This document shows positions 53,209-61,326 of a stretch of 64,000 nt of DNA, one piece after another. A program made the translations under genes and the position numbers. Numbering within the stretch: position 1 is the stretch's first letter; each line of letters opens with the position of its first letter. Below the pieces are notes generated by a model. It saw nothing but the letters and a program-made list of their open reading frames with translations, ran no database searches and had not been told where the DNA came from. The stretch is from an uncultured Nitrososphaera sp. (GTDB taxonomy: Archaea; Thermoproteota; Nitrososphaeria; Nitrososphaerales; Nitrososphaeraceae). The stretch lies in the NCBI GenBank assembly GCA_946480575.1, contig CAMLKF010000002.1, positions 6,206 to 70,205 of the forward strand, read 5' to 3'.

Positions 53209-53808
53209 ATGACCGTTATTCACAAGAGCATAGAAATTAATGCTCCGGTAAGTGAAGTGTTCACTTATTTTGCAAGGCCGGAGCACATGGCAGACCAGTT
53301 CCCTGAGAATATGGGCCTGAGCGTCATCCCGATAGAGGTCAAGAACGGCTTTGGGGTTGGCACGGTCTTTAGGATAAGCGGCGATTTTGATGGCAAAAAG
53401 CTGGAATGGGACTGCGAAACCATCGACTATGTTCCGATGCGCAAGATAGTTGCCAAGATGATTGAAGGCCCGTTCAAGTCATGGCAGATAACAGTCGAGT
53501 TCGAGGATCTGGGCGAGAAGAAGAGCAAGACTGGCATGACAGTCGAGTACGATATGCCCATGGGCCCACTTGGCAGCTTTATGGACAAGGTCAAGCTCAA
53601 AAAGATAGCCGAGCGCGGAATGGAAAACGGTCTCTACCGCGTTAAGGCGCTGCTTGAAGGCACCGGCTCGATACCTGTCTACATCACGCTGGACGCCTAC
53701 AGGCACATCTTGAAGGAAAAGGAGCGCCTGAACTGCTCGGTCTCTGACGCAATCGTCACGATAATCCAGCAGCACCAGCAGCAGACGACTGCAAAGGCTT
53801 CATCATAA
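53209..53808 (+). CDS. SRPBCC (START-like) protein
   Basis: A 199-residue protein. Residues 1-145 form a helix-grip ligand-binding domain (IHKSIEINAPVSEVFTYFAR, then PEHMADQFPE near the N-terminus and a long C-terminal helix). The last 45 residues (YITLDAYRHILKEKERLNCS, then VSDAIVTII) resemble an antitoxin-like ribbon-helix-helix or a small helical domain. A glutamine-rich end follows. The ligand is unknown. Confidence 0.75.
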   Translation: MTVIHKSIEINAPVSEVFTYFARPEHMADQFPENMGLSVIPIEVKNGFGVGTVFRISGDFDGKKLEWDCETIDYVPMRKIVAKMIEGPFKSWQITVEFEDLGEKKSKTGMTVEYDMPMGPLGSFMDKVKLKKIAERGMENGLYRVKALLEGTGSIPVYITLDAYRHILKEKERLNCSVSDAIVTIIQQHQQQTTAKASS

Positions 53809-53879
53809 GCAACCCCCTTTTTCATCTCACTTTTCTGTGTGTGTTTTTTTTAAACGTATATGCATGCATGTATGTGTGC

Positions 53880-53899
53880 GCGCGCGTTTCCAGTGGAAC
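53880..53899 (-). repeat. Intergenic repeat motif, copy 3 (inverted)
   Basis: Read on the minus strand this is GTTCCACTGGAAACGCGCGC, identical to the copy at 41409-41428, and it too is followed by an alternating purine-pyrimidine tract (to about 53855). It lies between the SRPBCC gene and tRNA-Lys, in a region that also has AAT/ATT runs and a GAA repeat (54001-54015). Confidence 0.7.
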
Positions 53900-54098
53900 A
53901 TCAAAAAAATAATAATTATTATTATAGTTCTTTTATAGCAGCTGTGGCAGCTTTTGTTCAAAAGAATTAATTGATTTGATTGTTTGTGGAAACGAAAGAA
54001 GAAGAAGAAGAAGAAGCCGCATATAATTCCTAATTCTTGGACAAAAAGTCTCTTCTCTAGTTTGATTTAAATACCGCTTGATCCAGCAAAATTTCTGC

Positions 54099-54199
54099 GG
54101 GTTCGTAGCTCAGCCAGGTAGAGCGTCTGGCTCTTAACCAGTCAGAGAGAAGTTATATTCTGGGTTAAAATGTCGAGGGTCCGAATCCCTCCGAACCCG
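54099..54199 (+). tRNA. tRNA-Lys(CTT) with intron
   Basis: The acceptor stem GGGTTCG pairs with CGAACCC. The anticodon arm TCTGG-CTCTTAA gives anticodon CTT, and the T-arm is GAGGG-TCCGAAT-CCCTC. About 28 extra bases (roughly 54142-54169) lie between the anticodon stem and the variable region. Removing them restores CCAGA opposite TCTGG. The segment CTTAACCAG before the intron pairs with CTGGGTTAA inside it, as expected for a bulge-helix-bulge splice site. The intron is thus placed after the anticodon stem rather than at the usual position 37/38. Exact ends are inferred. Confidence 0.85.
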
Positions 54200-54201
54200 C
54201 T
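54184..54201 (+). repeat. attL-like repeat, 3' end of tRNA-Lys
   Basis: AATCCCTCCGAACCCGCT, the last bases of tRNA-Lys plus two, recurs exactly at 57034-57051. With flanking bases 20 of 21 positions match. A weaker copy (17 of 21) is at 56930-56950. Such repeats mark integration into a tRNA 3' end. Confidence 0.8.
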
Positions 54202-54404
54202 AATTACACGGGTTCTTATACCACAGTGAGGAAAGAAATAGAAGATACAGAAATCGCCATGTACCAAAGTGTTGATAGAGTAATAATAGATACCATCAAT
54301 ATCGTTTCCCGAACAACGATAATAACAACAACTGCGATGCAAATGTTATGTCTGCTCAAGCCGAGGGTCTCTGAAGAACAGGAAGGAGGTTTGAGAAACT
54401 AACC

Positions 54405-54548
54405 ATGCCTATTAGATTAGATACAGTCCTTAACAAGGTCGAACAACTGTCTAACAGGGTCAACTCTGACCTTCTCAAGAACTTTTGTAAACTCTCCCTT
54501 CACACTTTGTATTTCGTCAAATCTCGATGCGTGTTTCTGTCCATCTAG
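54405..54548 (+). pseudogene. Integrase/recombinase N-terminal fragment
   Basis: ATG 54405, preceded by GGAGG, begins MPIRLDTVLNKVEQLSNRVN and continues SDLLKNF, the usual opening of thaumarchaeal tyrosine recombinases. After about 27 residues the match is lost, and the frame stops at 54548, overlapping the convergent catalase end. The catalytic domain is absent. It sits 200 nt inside the left att-like repeat. Confidence 0.6.
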
Positions 54549-55512
54549 CATACAATCTTCCAACGTACTCACTATGCGGCTTTTCCTGATTTTTTTGCCC
54601 CTGAGCTAGCTTCTTCAATTCACTATCCAATCCTGGAGCAAACTCTTGTGGGTTTTCAGGGAAGAGCGGAACATCTGCACCTTCTGGAAATCCCTCAATT
54701 ACTTCTAGTGTGCCACCGTCGTCAAACGGTGAGTCCCCTTTGAATATCTTGCCAATTTCACTAGTTTCACCTTTATTCGTAAAAGTCCACATCTGGTTAT
54801 GCAAGTTCTTTCTTTCTAAGTCTCTAACCTCCCGCATCCCTGATGTGTCGATTTTAGGAACTGGCAATGCTTTGCCCCAGTTGACACCTAGGGTCTCAAG
54901 TGCTTTTGCAAATACCTTTTCATGCACCAAATCTCTCACTATTAAGTAGGATACAGTAGATCTGAATGCTTTATTGTTACTCATTTCATACAATCTGCAT
55001 TTCTGCAGCCTGCCTGTGGCTTCGAGCATAAGATTGTATAGCATATTTAGCACTAGGTTCCCGCTATCATACACATAACTAGCAGACCAAGGATTTCCTG
55101 CAGCATCTACAGGTCTTGCACTTTGAGCTGCAACTAGAAAGTGATGTATATTGGGAGAGTCCAGTGCAACTGATAAGGGCAAGTCGTTGGGCTTTTGACT
55201 TGTCTCAGATGCACCTTCTAGCAGCATATTGATAGTATTTGTAATCTGTTCAACGTGGGCCATTTCTTCTGTTGCTATACTTCTTAAAAGATCTTAATAT
55301 GGCGTGGCGTCTCCTCTGGAATTCATATTTTGAAAAAAGTATTGCATCATTGTACGCATTTCTCCAAATTGACCACCTAGTCCCTCTTGGAGAGCTTGAG
55401 CTGCCTTTGGATCTGGTTTGTCTGCAGGGGGTATCGGGTGCGGTAACCTTTTGATTGATAGAAATATTATCTGTGGTAAGTCAATAAGCTTCTTAAGCGC
55501 TACAGAACGCAA
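54517..55512 (-). pseudogene. Manganese catalase interrupted by one stop codon
   Basis: One continuous minus-strand frame encodes a Mn-catalase: LPHPIPPADKPDPKAAQALQ, GGQFGEMRTMMQYFFQNMNS, then a TAA at 55294-55296, then DLLRSIATEEMAHVEQITNT and the rest to 54517. The stop replaces a codon expected to be Lys (TAT-TAA-GAT; a single change from AAA). The dimanganese ligands are present on both sides: Glu in FGEM, Glu and His in TEEMAHVE, Glu in NLMLEATGR and His in DLVHEKVF. The 3' part alone (ATG 55263) lacks the first ligands. If read through, it would make about 331 residues. Confidence 0.85.
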
Positions 55513-55705
55513 TATAGTAGAAAAGTGAGTAAACCGATAGCCAGAATTATTATCCGCTACTAGTTAACAGCATTTAGAGATTAAAGATTGCAGTGAATAA
55601 TATTATGAGGGTAGCAGCAAGCTCTGAAATCAATAGTCTCCTGTACATGTGTAGATGATTTCTAGCATTTTTGACATTTGCTGCCCTTATTAGTTGCCAT
55701 TGCGC

Positions 55706-55867
55706 TTATTCATCGGACCTTGTAGCATCACCTTCTGGTGCCTTCCCTGCTTTTATTTTCGCTTCAAATTTATGCATTCCCTCCTTGATGTCTTTATTCG
55801 CATTAGAATCTTGTTCGTCAATGGGATTTTCTATCGCAGTTTTATTAGTCCCGTAGTCTTTATCCAC
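55706..55867 (-). CDS. Small acidic protein, unknown
   Basis: A 53-residue ORF from a GTG at 55867, rich in Asp, Glu, Asn and Lys (KTAIENPIDEQDSNANKDIK, then a basic-acidic helix ending TRSDE). It lies inside the tRNA-Lys element, upstream of the catalase. No family is recognised and the start is uncertain. Confidence 0.4.
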   Translation of the reverse strand: MDKDYGTNKTAIENPIDEQDSNANKDIKEGMHKFEAKIKAGKAPEGDATRSDE

Positions 55868-56183
55868 CCTATTAGTAAGTCGAGAAAGTAGTTTAATGTT
55901 ACAATAATTGATGGTTTCCCCACTTTCTAATTCAGAAAATTAAAGTAGGGGATCCCATTTCAACCCTCAAGGCTATACTCAAGCAGTATTCAGCAGTTAT
56001 TGAATCTGGTGATTTCGATAGCTTGTCAATTTCCGTGATTTTCCATACTCAATCTGCATAGAAGGATATGGGTTTGGAAGAAAATTTCGATTGGATTGAC
56101 AATTGTATTTTTTCTGAGCTCTTGCTGCATATATGACGACTTGCCTGTATATAATATACAGAACTCCATAGGCAATATCGGAT

Positions 56184-56570
56184 ATGCCATCGGTCATGAA
56201 CTATCTAAAGACAAGAAAGCGTGGATATCTATGGGTCACCCTGGCTTTTTTTGTCATGAGCTTGGCAATATATTGGGCTTTTGCCTGGTTTGCATATTCA
56301 GAAGAACAAATAGCGCACAACCAAGCAATTGAGCTAAGTGGCTTCTTTAATCAAACAATGAGAGATACAATGGAGAACTGGCAGTCTGAATTTTTGCAAC
56401 TAATGTGGCAAGTTGGAGGGCTGGCTTTTCTACTATATGTTGGCTCGCCACAATCCAAAGAAAGCGAGCAAAGGTTAGAAAGAAAGCTTGATACAATATT
56501 GCAACGAGTTGAACCAGAAAAAGCGCAGGAAATAATTGAGCAGCTGAAAAAAGAATATCCAGAGAAATAG
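56184..56570 (+). CDS. DUF6766-like membrane protein
   Basis: A 128-residue membrane protein with two helices (LWVTLAFFVMSLAIYWAFAW and WQVGGLAFLLYVGSPQSKES) and a C-terminal coiled coil (RLERKLDTILQRVEPEKAQE). The WQSEFLQLMWQVGGLAFLLY segment is characteristic of the DUF6766 family, found across bacteria as well as archaea, which fits acquired cargo. The function is unknown. Confidence 0.7.
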   Translation: MPSVMNYLKTRKRGYLWVTLAFFVMSLAIYWAFAWFAYSEEQIAHNQAIELSGFFNQTMRDTMENWQSEFLQLMWQVGGLAFLLYVGSPQSKESEQRLERKLDTILQRVEPEKAQEIIEQLKKEYPEK

Positions 56571-56820
56571 GGGTAAATCATACAAAGATTTGCGTCTAGA
56601 AATCCAAGCAAAGTTCATCAACTATAGCGAACCAGAGGGGGCGGTATTTCTACTGAAAAAATCCGTAGCTATAAGACCGTTGTCGGTGATGGTGGGCCTG
56701 GACCTCGCAAAAGCTCATACGTTTAAGCTTGTATAAGACTGGGGAAATACGAGTGATTGTCAAGAGCCTTATTCTACATACTGGAATGGAAATAATATCA
56801 CAAAGAAGAAATAAAGAAGA

Positions 56821-56870
56821 GGGTGCCAGCCACTGAGCTGAGGTCACGGGTTCAAATCCCACCTGGTTCA
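56821..56870 (+). pseudogene. tRNA-like 3' half remnant
   Basis: The sequence CACGGGTTCAAATCCCACC followed by TGGTTCA looks like a T-arm, acceptor 3' strand and discriminator of a tRNA. The T-stem has two mismatches. GAACCAG at 56628-56634 could pair with CTGGTTC, but the intervening bases form no D or anticodon arm. It may be the scar of another integration. Confidence 0.4.
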
Positions 56871-57033
56871 TTTCTTACTATGAGAGAACTAGAGTATTGC
56901 ATCGAGTCCAAATTTTGAAGTTTTTTCTGCCGGATCCCTCTGAGCCCGCACCTATATTATTCGCAAGGATTATTGATGATATTAAGTAATCTTTAAAGCT
57001 CAAAGAGTCGAACCCCTTTACATGCGGGAACCT

Positions 57034-57051
57034 AATCCCTCCGAACCCGCT
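57034..57051 (+). repeat. attR-like repeat of tRNA-Lys 3' end
   Basis: Exact 18-nt copy of the tRNA-Lys 3' end (see 54184-54201). It is the right boundary of the degenerate element. Confidence 0.8.
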
Positions 57052-57106
57052 CCGATATCGTCTCTTTTCAGGGGATTCTTTCAAAAAAATAGGTGATAGA
57101 AAGAGA

Positions 57107-57373
57107 GTGAATCCATATGGATGCGTGGCAATGGAAACAGAATTGCCAACCACGCTAGAGACGACAACGGACCCTTGGATGCTGTTTCTTTATGCGCTGA
57201 AAGCGCCACAGACCAAGGAAAAGTATATTCAGCGGCTGATAAAGTTCCTTGATTTTTTGGGCTACCAAGGGACAAAGGAAGAAAAGGCTCGCGCCTTTGC
57301 GGCAAGAGCAAAAGCCGACCCGAACTATGGCTTTAACTCTGTGCTGAAATTTTTCCAGATGAAGCGCGAGTAA
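57107..57373 (+). pseudogene. Tyrosine integrase N-terminal domain, truncated
   Basis: An 88-residue ORF that contains only the SAM-like core-binding part of a tyrosine recombinase (TTDPWMLFLYALKAPQTKEK, then KFLDFLGYQGTKEEKARAFA) and ends after VLKFFQMKRE. The catalytic Arg/His/Tyr domain is missing and does not appear downstream. ATG 57107 or 57131 could start it. It adjoins the right att-like repeat, so it is probably the broken integrase of the element or of a neighbour. A small N-domain protein could still be made. Confidence 0.75.
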
Positions 57374-57668
57374 ACAGGTGACCATGAAGAATGCATGCGT
57401 GAGATTAGGCGCTTAGTGATCGGATCGGAATAGGTGGAGAAATAATAGCCGCGATGCCTGGGGTAATGTTCGAGAATGATTAGAATGTCCTTTTCATCGT
57501 ACACTACCATTATCGACGCATTGCAAAACCAGCGTTCTCCATTGTTCTCATGAGAATTTATTGCTGTAGTAGACGGCAGGAATTTTGAAAAACGCAAAAT
57601 TAAATTATTATTCATAGATCAGGCAAATGGCTATCCGGAGCTATGTTCTAATAGATTTCCCACATAGT

Positions 57669-57678
57669 AATTTAAGTG
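57669..57678 (+). promoter_or_regulatory. TATA box of the two-component operon
   Basis: AATTTAAGTG is centred about 30 nt before ATG 57703, giving a nearly leaderless transcript. The 57374-57668 stretch upstream contains no gene I can support. Confidence 0.45.
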
Positions 57679-57702
57679 TAACATTACTTACCTCAAGTGC
57701 GT

Positions 57703-59040
57703 ATGTCAGAGGCTATTGATAAGCAGGCATCCGACTTTTCATACGTATATCAGCCTTCTAACCTTATGCAGGAAACTATCAAGATTTTATCAGACACCAA
57801 AATGATCAAGGCGCTTTACCTATCCATTATTAGGTCAGCACAGCAGGAAGTCCTGCTTGTTTTCCCTACAACAAATGCCATCAGGCGTGAAGAAGAGGTA
57901 GGAATCTTCAACGAATTGCGAAGGGCCGCAAAGCGGGGAGTGACTGTGCGAATACTAACTCCAGAGGATGCATTTGTTAAGGCTCATTTGGATGAACTGC
58001 GCAGCAATGGAATTACGGTGAAGAAAATCGAAATATTAGTAGAAGCCAAGTTCAAACTCTTGGTTGTTGATAAGAAGTTATCTCTGGTAGTTGAGACAAA
58101 AGACGACACTCAGGGCACTTTCGAACAGGCAGTCGGGCTTGCCATATTTTCAAATAGCAAGGCAACGGTCATGCCGTATGCTGCTATCTTTGCCGGTTTT
58201 TGGAAAGAAACCGAACTTTATGAGCAGGCATACGAGTCAGATAGAATCAAGGATGAATTTGTCAGCGTTGCAGCCCACGAACTTCGAAACCCAATTTCGC
58301 CTATTCTGGCAAGTGGCGACCTTGCAAAAGACGAACTCAAGAAGATAAGATCTGGAAATTTTGACGAAAGCACTATTGATTCTCTTAATGAGGATATTAA
58401 CATAATGATACGAAACGCTGCAAGAGTCTACAAACTGTCAGAAGATATTCTGCAAGTGAGCAGAATCGAAAGTGGAACATTTGCTCTTAACATAGAAGAG
58501 GTAGATCTAAAATTGTTGCTTACTGTAGCATTAGACGACGCCAAAAAGAAAGCAGAGGCAGAAGGTAAGGATATTGAATTTGCCTTTGAATACCTATTGC
58601 CCTCCACTAATATTGACAAGAATTTCCACCTCTTTTGTGATGGTACAAAGATAGCTCAAGTTCTTCATAATTTGCTGGATAATGCAATCCGGCTTACTCC
58701 AAATAGCGGTATCGTGAAACTATCTGTGGGAGCAAATAAGGAGAACGAAATTCTTGTCAAAGTGGCGGACTCGGGGCCGGGAATAGATCCTTCGATTAAG
58801 GACAAGTTGTTTGAAAAGTTTGCCAGTCGGTCTGATGGCGGCACCGGTCTTGGGTTATTTTTGTCAAAGAGAATAATTTCCGCTCATGGCGGCAATATTT
58901 GGGGATCAAATAATCCGACTGGTGGCGCAGTGTTCTCCTTCACTCTTCCATCTGACTTGCAGCTATTCAAGGATGAGAGTCTTAACTTCGCAAGAGACCA
59001 TGACATTAAATCAACATTGAAGGAGGAGGAAAGAAAATGA
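57703..59040 (+). CDS. Sensor histidine kinase
   Basis: A 445-residue kinase without membrane helices. Residues about 20-180 form a sensory part that looks like a phospholipase-D/TrmB-type ligand domain (SAQQEVLLVFPTTNAIRREE, then RILTPEDAFVKAHLDELRSN). The HisKA box follows with the phospho-His in VSVAAHELRNPISP. The HATPase has the N box LHNLLDNAIRL, G1 VADSGPGID and G2 GGTGLGLFLSKRII. The stop overlaps the response regulator start (ATGA). It is likely a cytosolic sensor; the signal is unknown. Confidence 0.9.
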   Translation: MSEAIDKQASDFSYVYQPSNLMQETIKILSDTKMIKALYLSIIRSAQQEVLLVFPTTNAIRREEEVGIFNELRRAAKRGVTVRILTPEDAFVKAHLDELRSNGITVKKIEILVEAKFKLLVVDKKLSLVVETKDDTQGTFEQAVGLAIFSNSKATVMPYAAIFAGFWKETELYEQAYESDRIKDEFVSVAAHELRNPISPILASGDLAKDELKKIRSGNFDESTIDSLNEDINIMIRNAARVYKLSEDILQVSRIESGTFALNIEEVDLKLLLTVALDDAKKKAEAEGKDIEFAFEYLLPSTNIDKNFHLFCDGTKIAQVLHNLLDNAIRLTPNSGIVKLSVGANKENEILVKVADSGPGIDPSIKDKLFEKFASRSDGGTGLGLFLSKRIISAHGGNIWGSNNPTGGAVFSFTLPSDLQLFKDESLNFARDHDIKSTLKEEERK

Positions 59041-59651
59041 CGACAGCAATCACAAAAGCATGCAAACTCCTGCTAGAATGGCCACATAACACACAGGGCT
59101 TCAACAACTGGAACGGCCAACAACCTGCTCCACGTCGGTTCCTAGTTTCTTCTATAGATAAGAAGCGTCCTTTAACTAATAATCCATACAGCGACAAGAC
59201 TCCTGCATCCACAGGACATGGCGATCTGTCAAATGGAATTAACCCTTCTCCGGAAGGCACAATTCAGCCATTCAGACTCATGGTTGTTGACGACGAACCG
59301 GACATAGTCAGGGTAATGAAGTATGGTCTTGAGAAGAAGGGCTTTGAGGTGCAAGGCTTCACAGATTCACTACAAGCACTAGAGCAATTTAGACCCGGTC
59401 AATATGATGTTGTATTACTGGATATTCGCATGCCAAAAATGGACGGCATGGAACTCTACCGGCGATTACGTCTGATGGATAGGGATGTTGTGATATGCTT
59501 TGTATCCGCGTATGAGCAATACAAGAAGCAATTTGAAATAACCCATCCAGATGAGCAGATTGATTGCTTTATTCCAAAGCCATTCCGAATCGACAGTCTT
59601 GCAACCATAATCACAAGCAGAATAGAAGAAAGGCACTCCCGAAACTATTAG
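59037..59651 (+). CDS. Response regulator, receiver domain only
   Basis: A 204-residue protein. Residues about 80-200 are a receiver domain: acidic pair in LMVVDDEPDIVRV, phospho-Asp in VVLLDIRMPKMDGMEL, Thr/Ser in CFVSAY and Lys in FIPKPFRID. There is no output domain. The 80 N-terminal residues (Pro/Asn/Thr-rich) are unlike any domain I know and may be an artefact of choosing the first ATG. The four-base overlap with the kinase gene nevertheless favours this start. It is coupled to the kinase. Confidence 0.88.
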   Translation: MTTAITKACKLLLEWPHNTQGFNNWNGQQPAPRRFLVSSIDKKRPLTNNPYSDKTPASTGHGDLSNGINPSPEGTIQPFRLMVVDDEPDIVRVMKYGLEKKGFEVQGFTDSLQALEQFRPGQYDVVLLDIRMPKMDGMELYRRLRLMDRDVVICFVSAYEQYKKQFEITHPDEQIDCFIPKPFRIDSLATIITSRIEERHSRNY

Positions 59652-59725
59652 TGATCCTAACAGAGTCCGATTTGAAAAAAGTCCCAAACCGCAGGCTCGT
59701 CCACTATTGTTGATAGTGTTTCAAT

Positions 59726-59821
59726 TTATGAAATTGACTCCAATGTCTTGATTGCCTGTCTGACGGCGTCTGAACGCATTCCAGTTTCAAACACGCCTTC
59801 TTCTGTGAAAGATACAATCAT
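59726..59821 (-). CDS. Very small ORF, doubtful
   Basis: A 31-residue ORF (MIVSFTEEGVFETGMRSDAV and a short helix). It has protein-like composition but no RBS or family. It is divergent from the 41-residue ORF at 59825. It could be a gene remnant. Confidence 0.25.
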   Translation of the reverse strand: MIVSFTEEGVFETGMRSDAVRQAIKTLESIS

Positions 59822-59824
59822 AAT

Positions 59825-59950
59825 ATGTATGCACAGGCAAAGACAGTTTCAATAAAATCAAAGGAAAGAGATGTGACAGTTATAGTTACTTTAGATGGTG
59901 AACCGATAGGCATCTACCAGCTGACTTTTACATCTTTCACAATGCACTGA
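59825..59950 (+). CDS. Very small protein, unknown
   Basis: A 41-residue ORF with alternating polar and hydrophobic residues (KTVSIKSKERDVTVIVTLDG, then EPIGIYQLTF), suggesting a small beta protein. No family is recognised. It is convergent with the Cys-rich gene at 59978. Confidence 0.3.
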   Translation: MYAQAKTVSIKSKERDVTVIVTLDGEPIGIYQLTFTSFTMH

Positions 59951-59977
59951 ATGTAATCGCCTGATGATATGGAGAAA

Positions 59978-60472
59978 TCAAACTTCTGTCCCATGTCCTA
60001 TCTTTACAATAAAGCCACAGCTCATCTTTGGCTTGAATTTGCTTTTTATCAACAAACAGTTACCAGAATACAAATAATATTTACAATCCTTGCATTGGAA
60101 CCCCGGCGCACCTTCTTTGATGACATGACCTTCTTTGTATTTCAGCTTCTTACCTGATTTCTTTACATACATCCAGACAATGTCTCCTGGCAGCATTCCA
60201 TCACCTTTTGGTGAGAAAAACTTTGAGATACCTTTTTCGTTGTTGATTTTTCCTCTGACTATGTGACATCTTCCTTCGTCACCCAAGTTGAACTTGCATT
60301 TAACACAAGAATGTTTGTGAGGTTCTTCGTTTATGACATAATTTGCTTTGTCTTTTGGTATCTTCTTTTTCTTTCGATAAAGCACTTGTAGGAACGCAGC
60401 ATCTGGTGGAGACATATCACGCTCATCTTGGGATCCTTTTGACTTTGCGACGGCCGATTCTTTTGCTCTCAT
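59978..60472 (-). CDS. Cysteine-rich protein, unknown
   Basis: A 164-residue soluble, basic protein. Two similar cysteine modules are visible: HSCVKCKFNLGDEGRCHIVR (about residues 54-73), and QCKDCKYYLYSGNCLLIKSK with a later CGF (about 126-152). Each has a CxxC plus a cysteine 8-9 residues on, a spacing that could hold an iron-sulfur cluster or zinc. Between them is GISKFFSPKGDGMLPGDIVW, recalling high-potential iron-sulfur or ferredoxin-like small proteins, but I cannot assign it. Confidence 0.65.
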   Translation of the reverse strand: MRAKESAVAKSKGSQDERDMSPPDAAFLQVLYRKKKKIPKDKANYVINEEPHKHSCVKCKFNLGDEGRCHIVRGKINNEKGISKFFSPKGDGMLPGDIVWMYVKKSGKKLKYKEGHVIKEGAPGFQCKDCKYYLYSGNCLLIKSKFKPKMSCGFIVKIGHGTEV

Positions 60473-60645
60473 TAGTTTAGATCATGAGCTCTATTTGTAA
60501 TAAAAAGGAAGTTTTTGTTTGCCAAAAGCGTTCAGTTAAAAACCCAGCTGTTTGATCTCGTCAACGATAATCGCCTGCGCATGGCATCTGAATAGGCAAC
60601 GACGGTATCGAGGAAGACATCGATGCAAATATAGGAAGCGGAGAG

Positions 60646-60753
60646 ATGGAAGTTAGCGGCCAATATCTTGTGACTGTAACATACCTAGTAGGAAACGATT
60701 ATGAAACAGCCGGAACAGCATTTGCGTTTGATGCAGAAGAAGAAGAAGAATAA
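60646..60753 (+). CDS. Short acidic-tailed ORF or remnant
   Basis: ATG 60646 encodes 35 residues (MEVSGQYLVTVTYLVGNDYE followed by TAGTAFAFDAEEEEE). The frame is open upstream to about 60591 without a start (GNDGIEEDIDANIGSGE). It looks like the end of a longer lost gene. The Glu tail is a GAA repeat. Confidence 0.3.
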   Translation: MEVSGQYLVTVTYLVGNDYETAGTAFAFDAEEEEE

Positions 60754-60856
60754 CTAACTACCTCTAGCCTATTAGAGGGCTAGAATTTTATTACATTTGT
60801 TCCAACCATCTTCTAGAGGTTTTTTATAGGGCCTATCTCTCAGATCAGTGGCAGGA

Positions 60857-61261
60857 CTATCCTTTAACAATAGACCATTTTTTCATCCATTGCAACAGGT
60901 TTATGACAGATTCAACAAGTTCTTGCCCTTTCACTGTCAGCCGATATTCTACACGGGGTGGAATTTCGTTATATGCACGCCGCTCTAATATCCCGCCTTT
61001 TTCGAGTTCCTGAAGCCTGTGCGCCAGCGTTTTGCTGCTGACTCCCTTCAGAGTTTCTTTGAACTTTTTGTGTCTGACCGGCTCAGATGAGCAGCATAGA
61101 GGTATCAGAATTTCAAGTGTCCCTCTTTTTGTTATAAGGTTTCTCAGCTTGGCAGTTTCAGCCATAAGCGAGGAAGCATCATATCCTTCAAAACTGCAGC
61201 CCGCGCTATAAAGCGGGAGTTCTTGCTTTCTGCTGATGCCGCTCCCTTTCTTGGTTTCCAT
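60857..61261 (-). CDS. HxlR-family winged-helix regulator
   Basis: A 134-residue regulator. The HxlR signature is intact: RGTLEILIPLCCSSEPVRHK, then KFKETLKGVSSKTLAHRLQELEK with the recognition helix and the wing PPRVEYRLTVKGQELV. Cysteines lie in the effector region (CCSS) and N-terminally (AGCSFEG), so it could sense arsenite or a thiol-reactive compound. It is divergent from arsM with about 65 nt between, so it probably controls the ars cassette. Confidence 0.85.
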   Translation of the reverse strand: METKKGSGISRKQELPLYSAGCSFEGYDASSLMAETAKLRNLITKRGTLEILIPLCCSSEPVRHKKFKETLKGVSSKTLAHRLQELEKGGILERRAYNEIPPRVEYRLTVKGQELVESVINLLQWMKKWSIVKG

Positions 61262-61326
61262 GGCTACACTAACTGTTATCGTTTATCCTTGACAATTTAA
61301 ATAGTTTCCCATGTAAATCATTGGCA

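Larger units (their letters stand above)
54202..57051. mobile_element. Degenerate integrated element at tRNA-Lys
   Basis: About 2.85 kb bounded by direct repeats of the tRNA-Lys 3' end. Inside are an integrase N-terminal fragment (54405), a manganese catalase with a stop codon, small ORFs, a DUF6766-like membrane gene and a tRNA-like remnant. A second integrase fragment starts 55 nt beyond the right repeat. The base composition is visibly more AT-rich than the flanks. It looks like one or more old integrations, now decayed. Confidence 0.65.

Noticed and set aside
57325..57615. 96-residue minus-strand ORF upstream of the histidine kinase
   Set aside because: Overlaps the integrase fragment, has no recognisable family, and the layout is not clearly coding; could be a remnant but unsupported.
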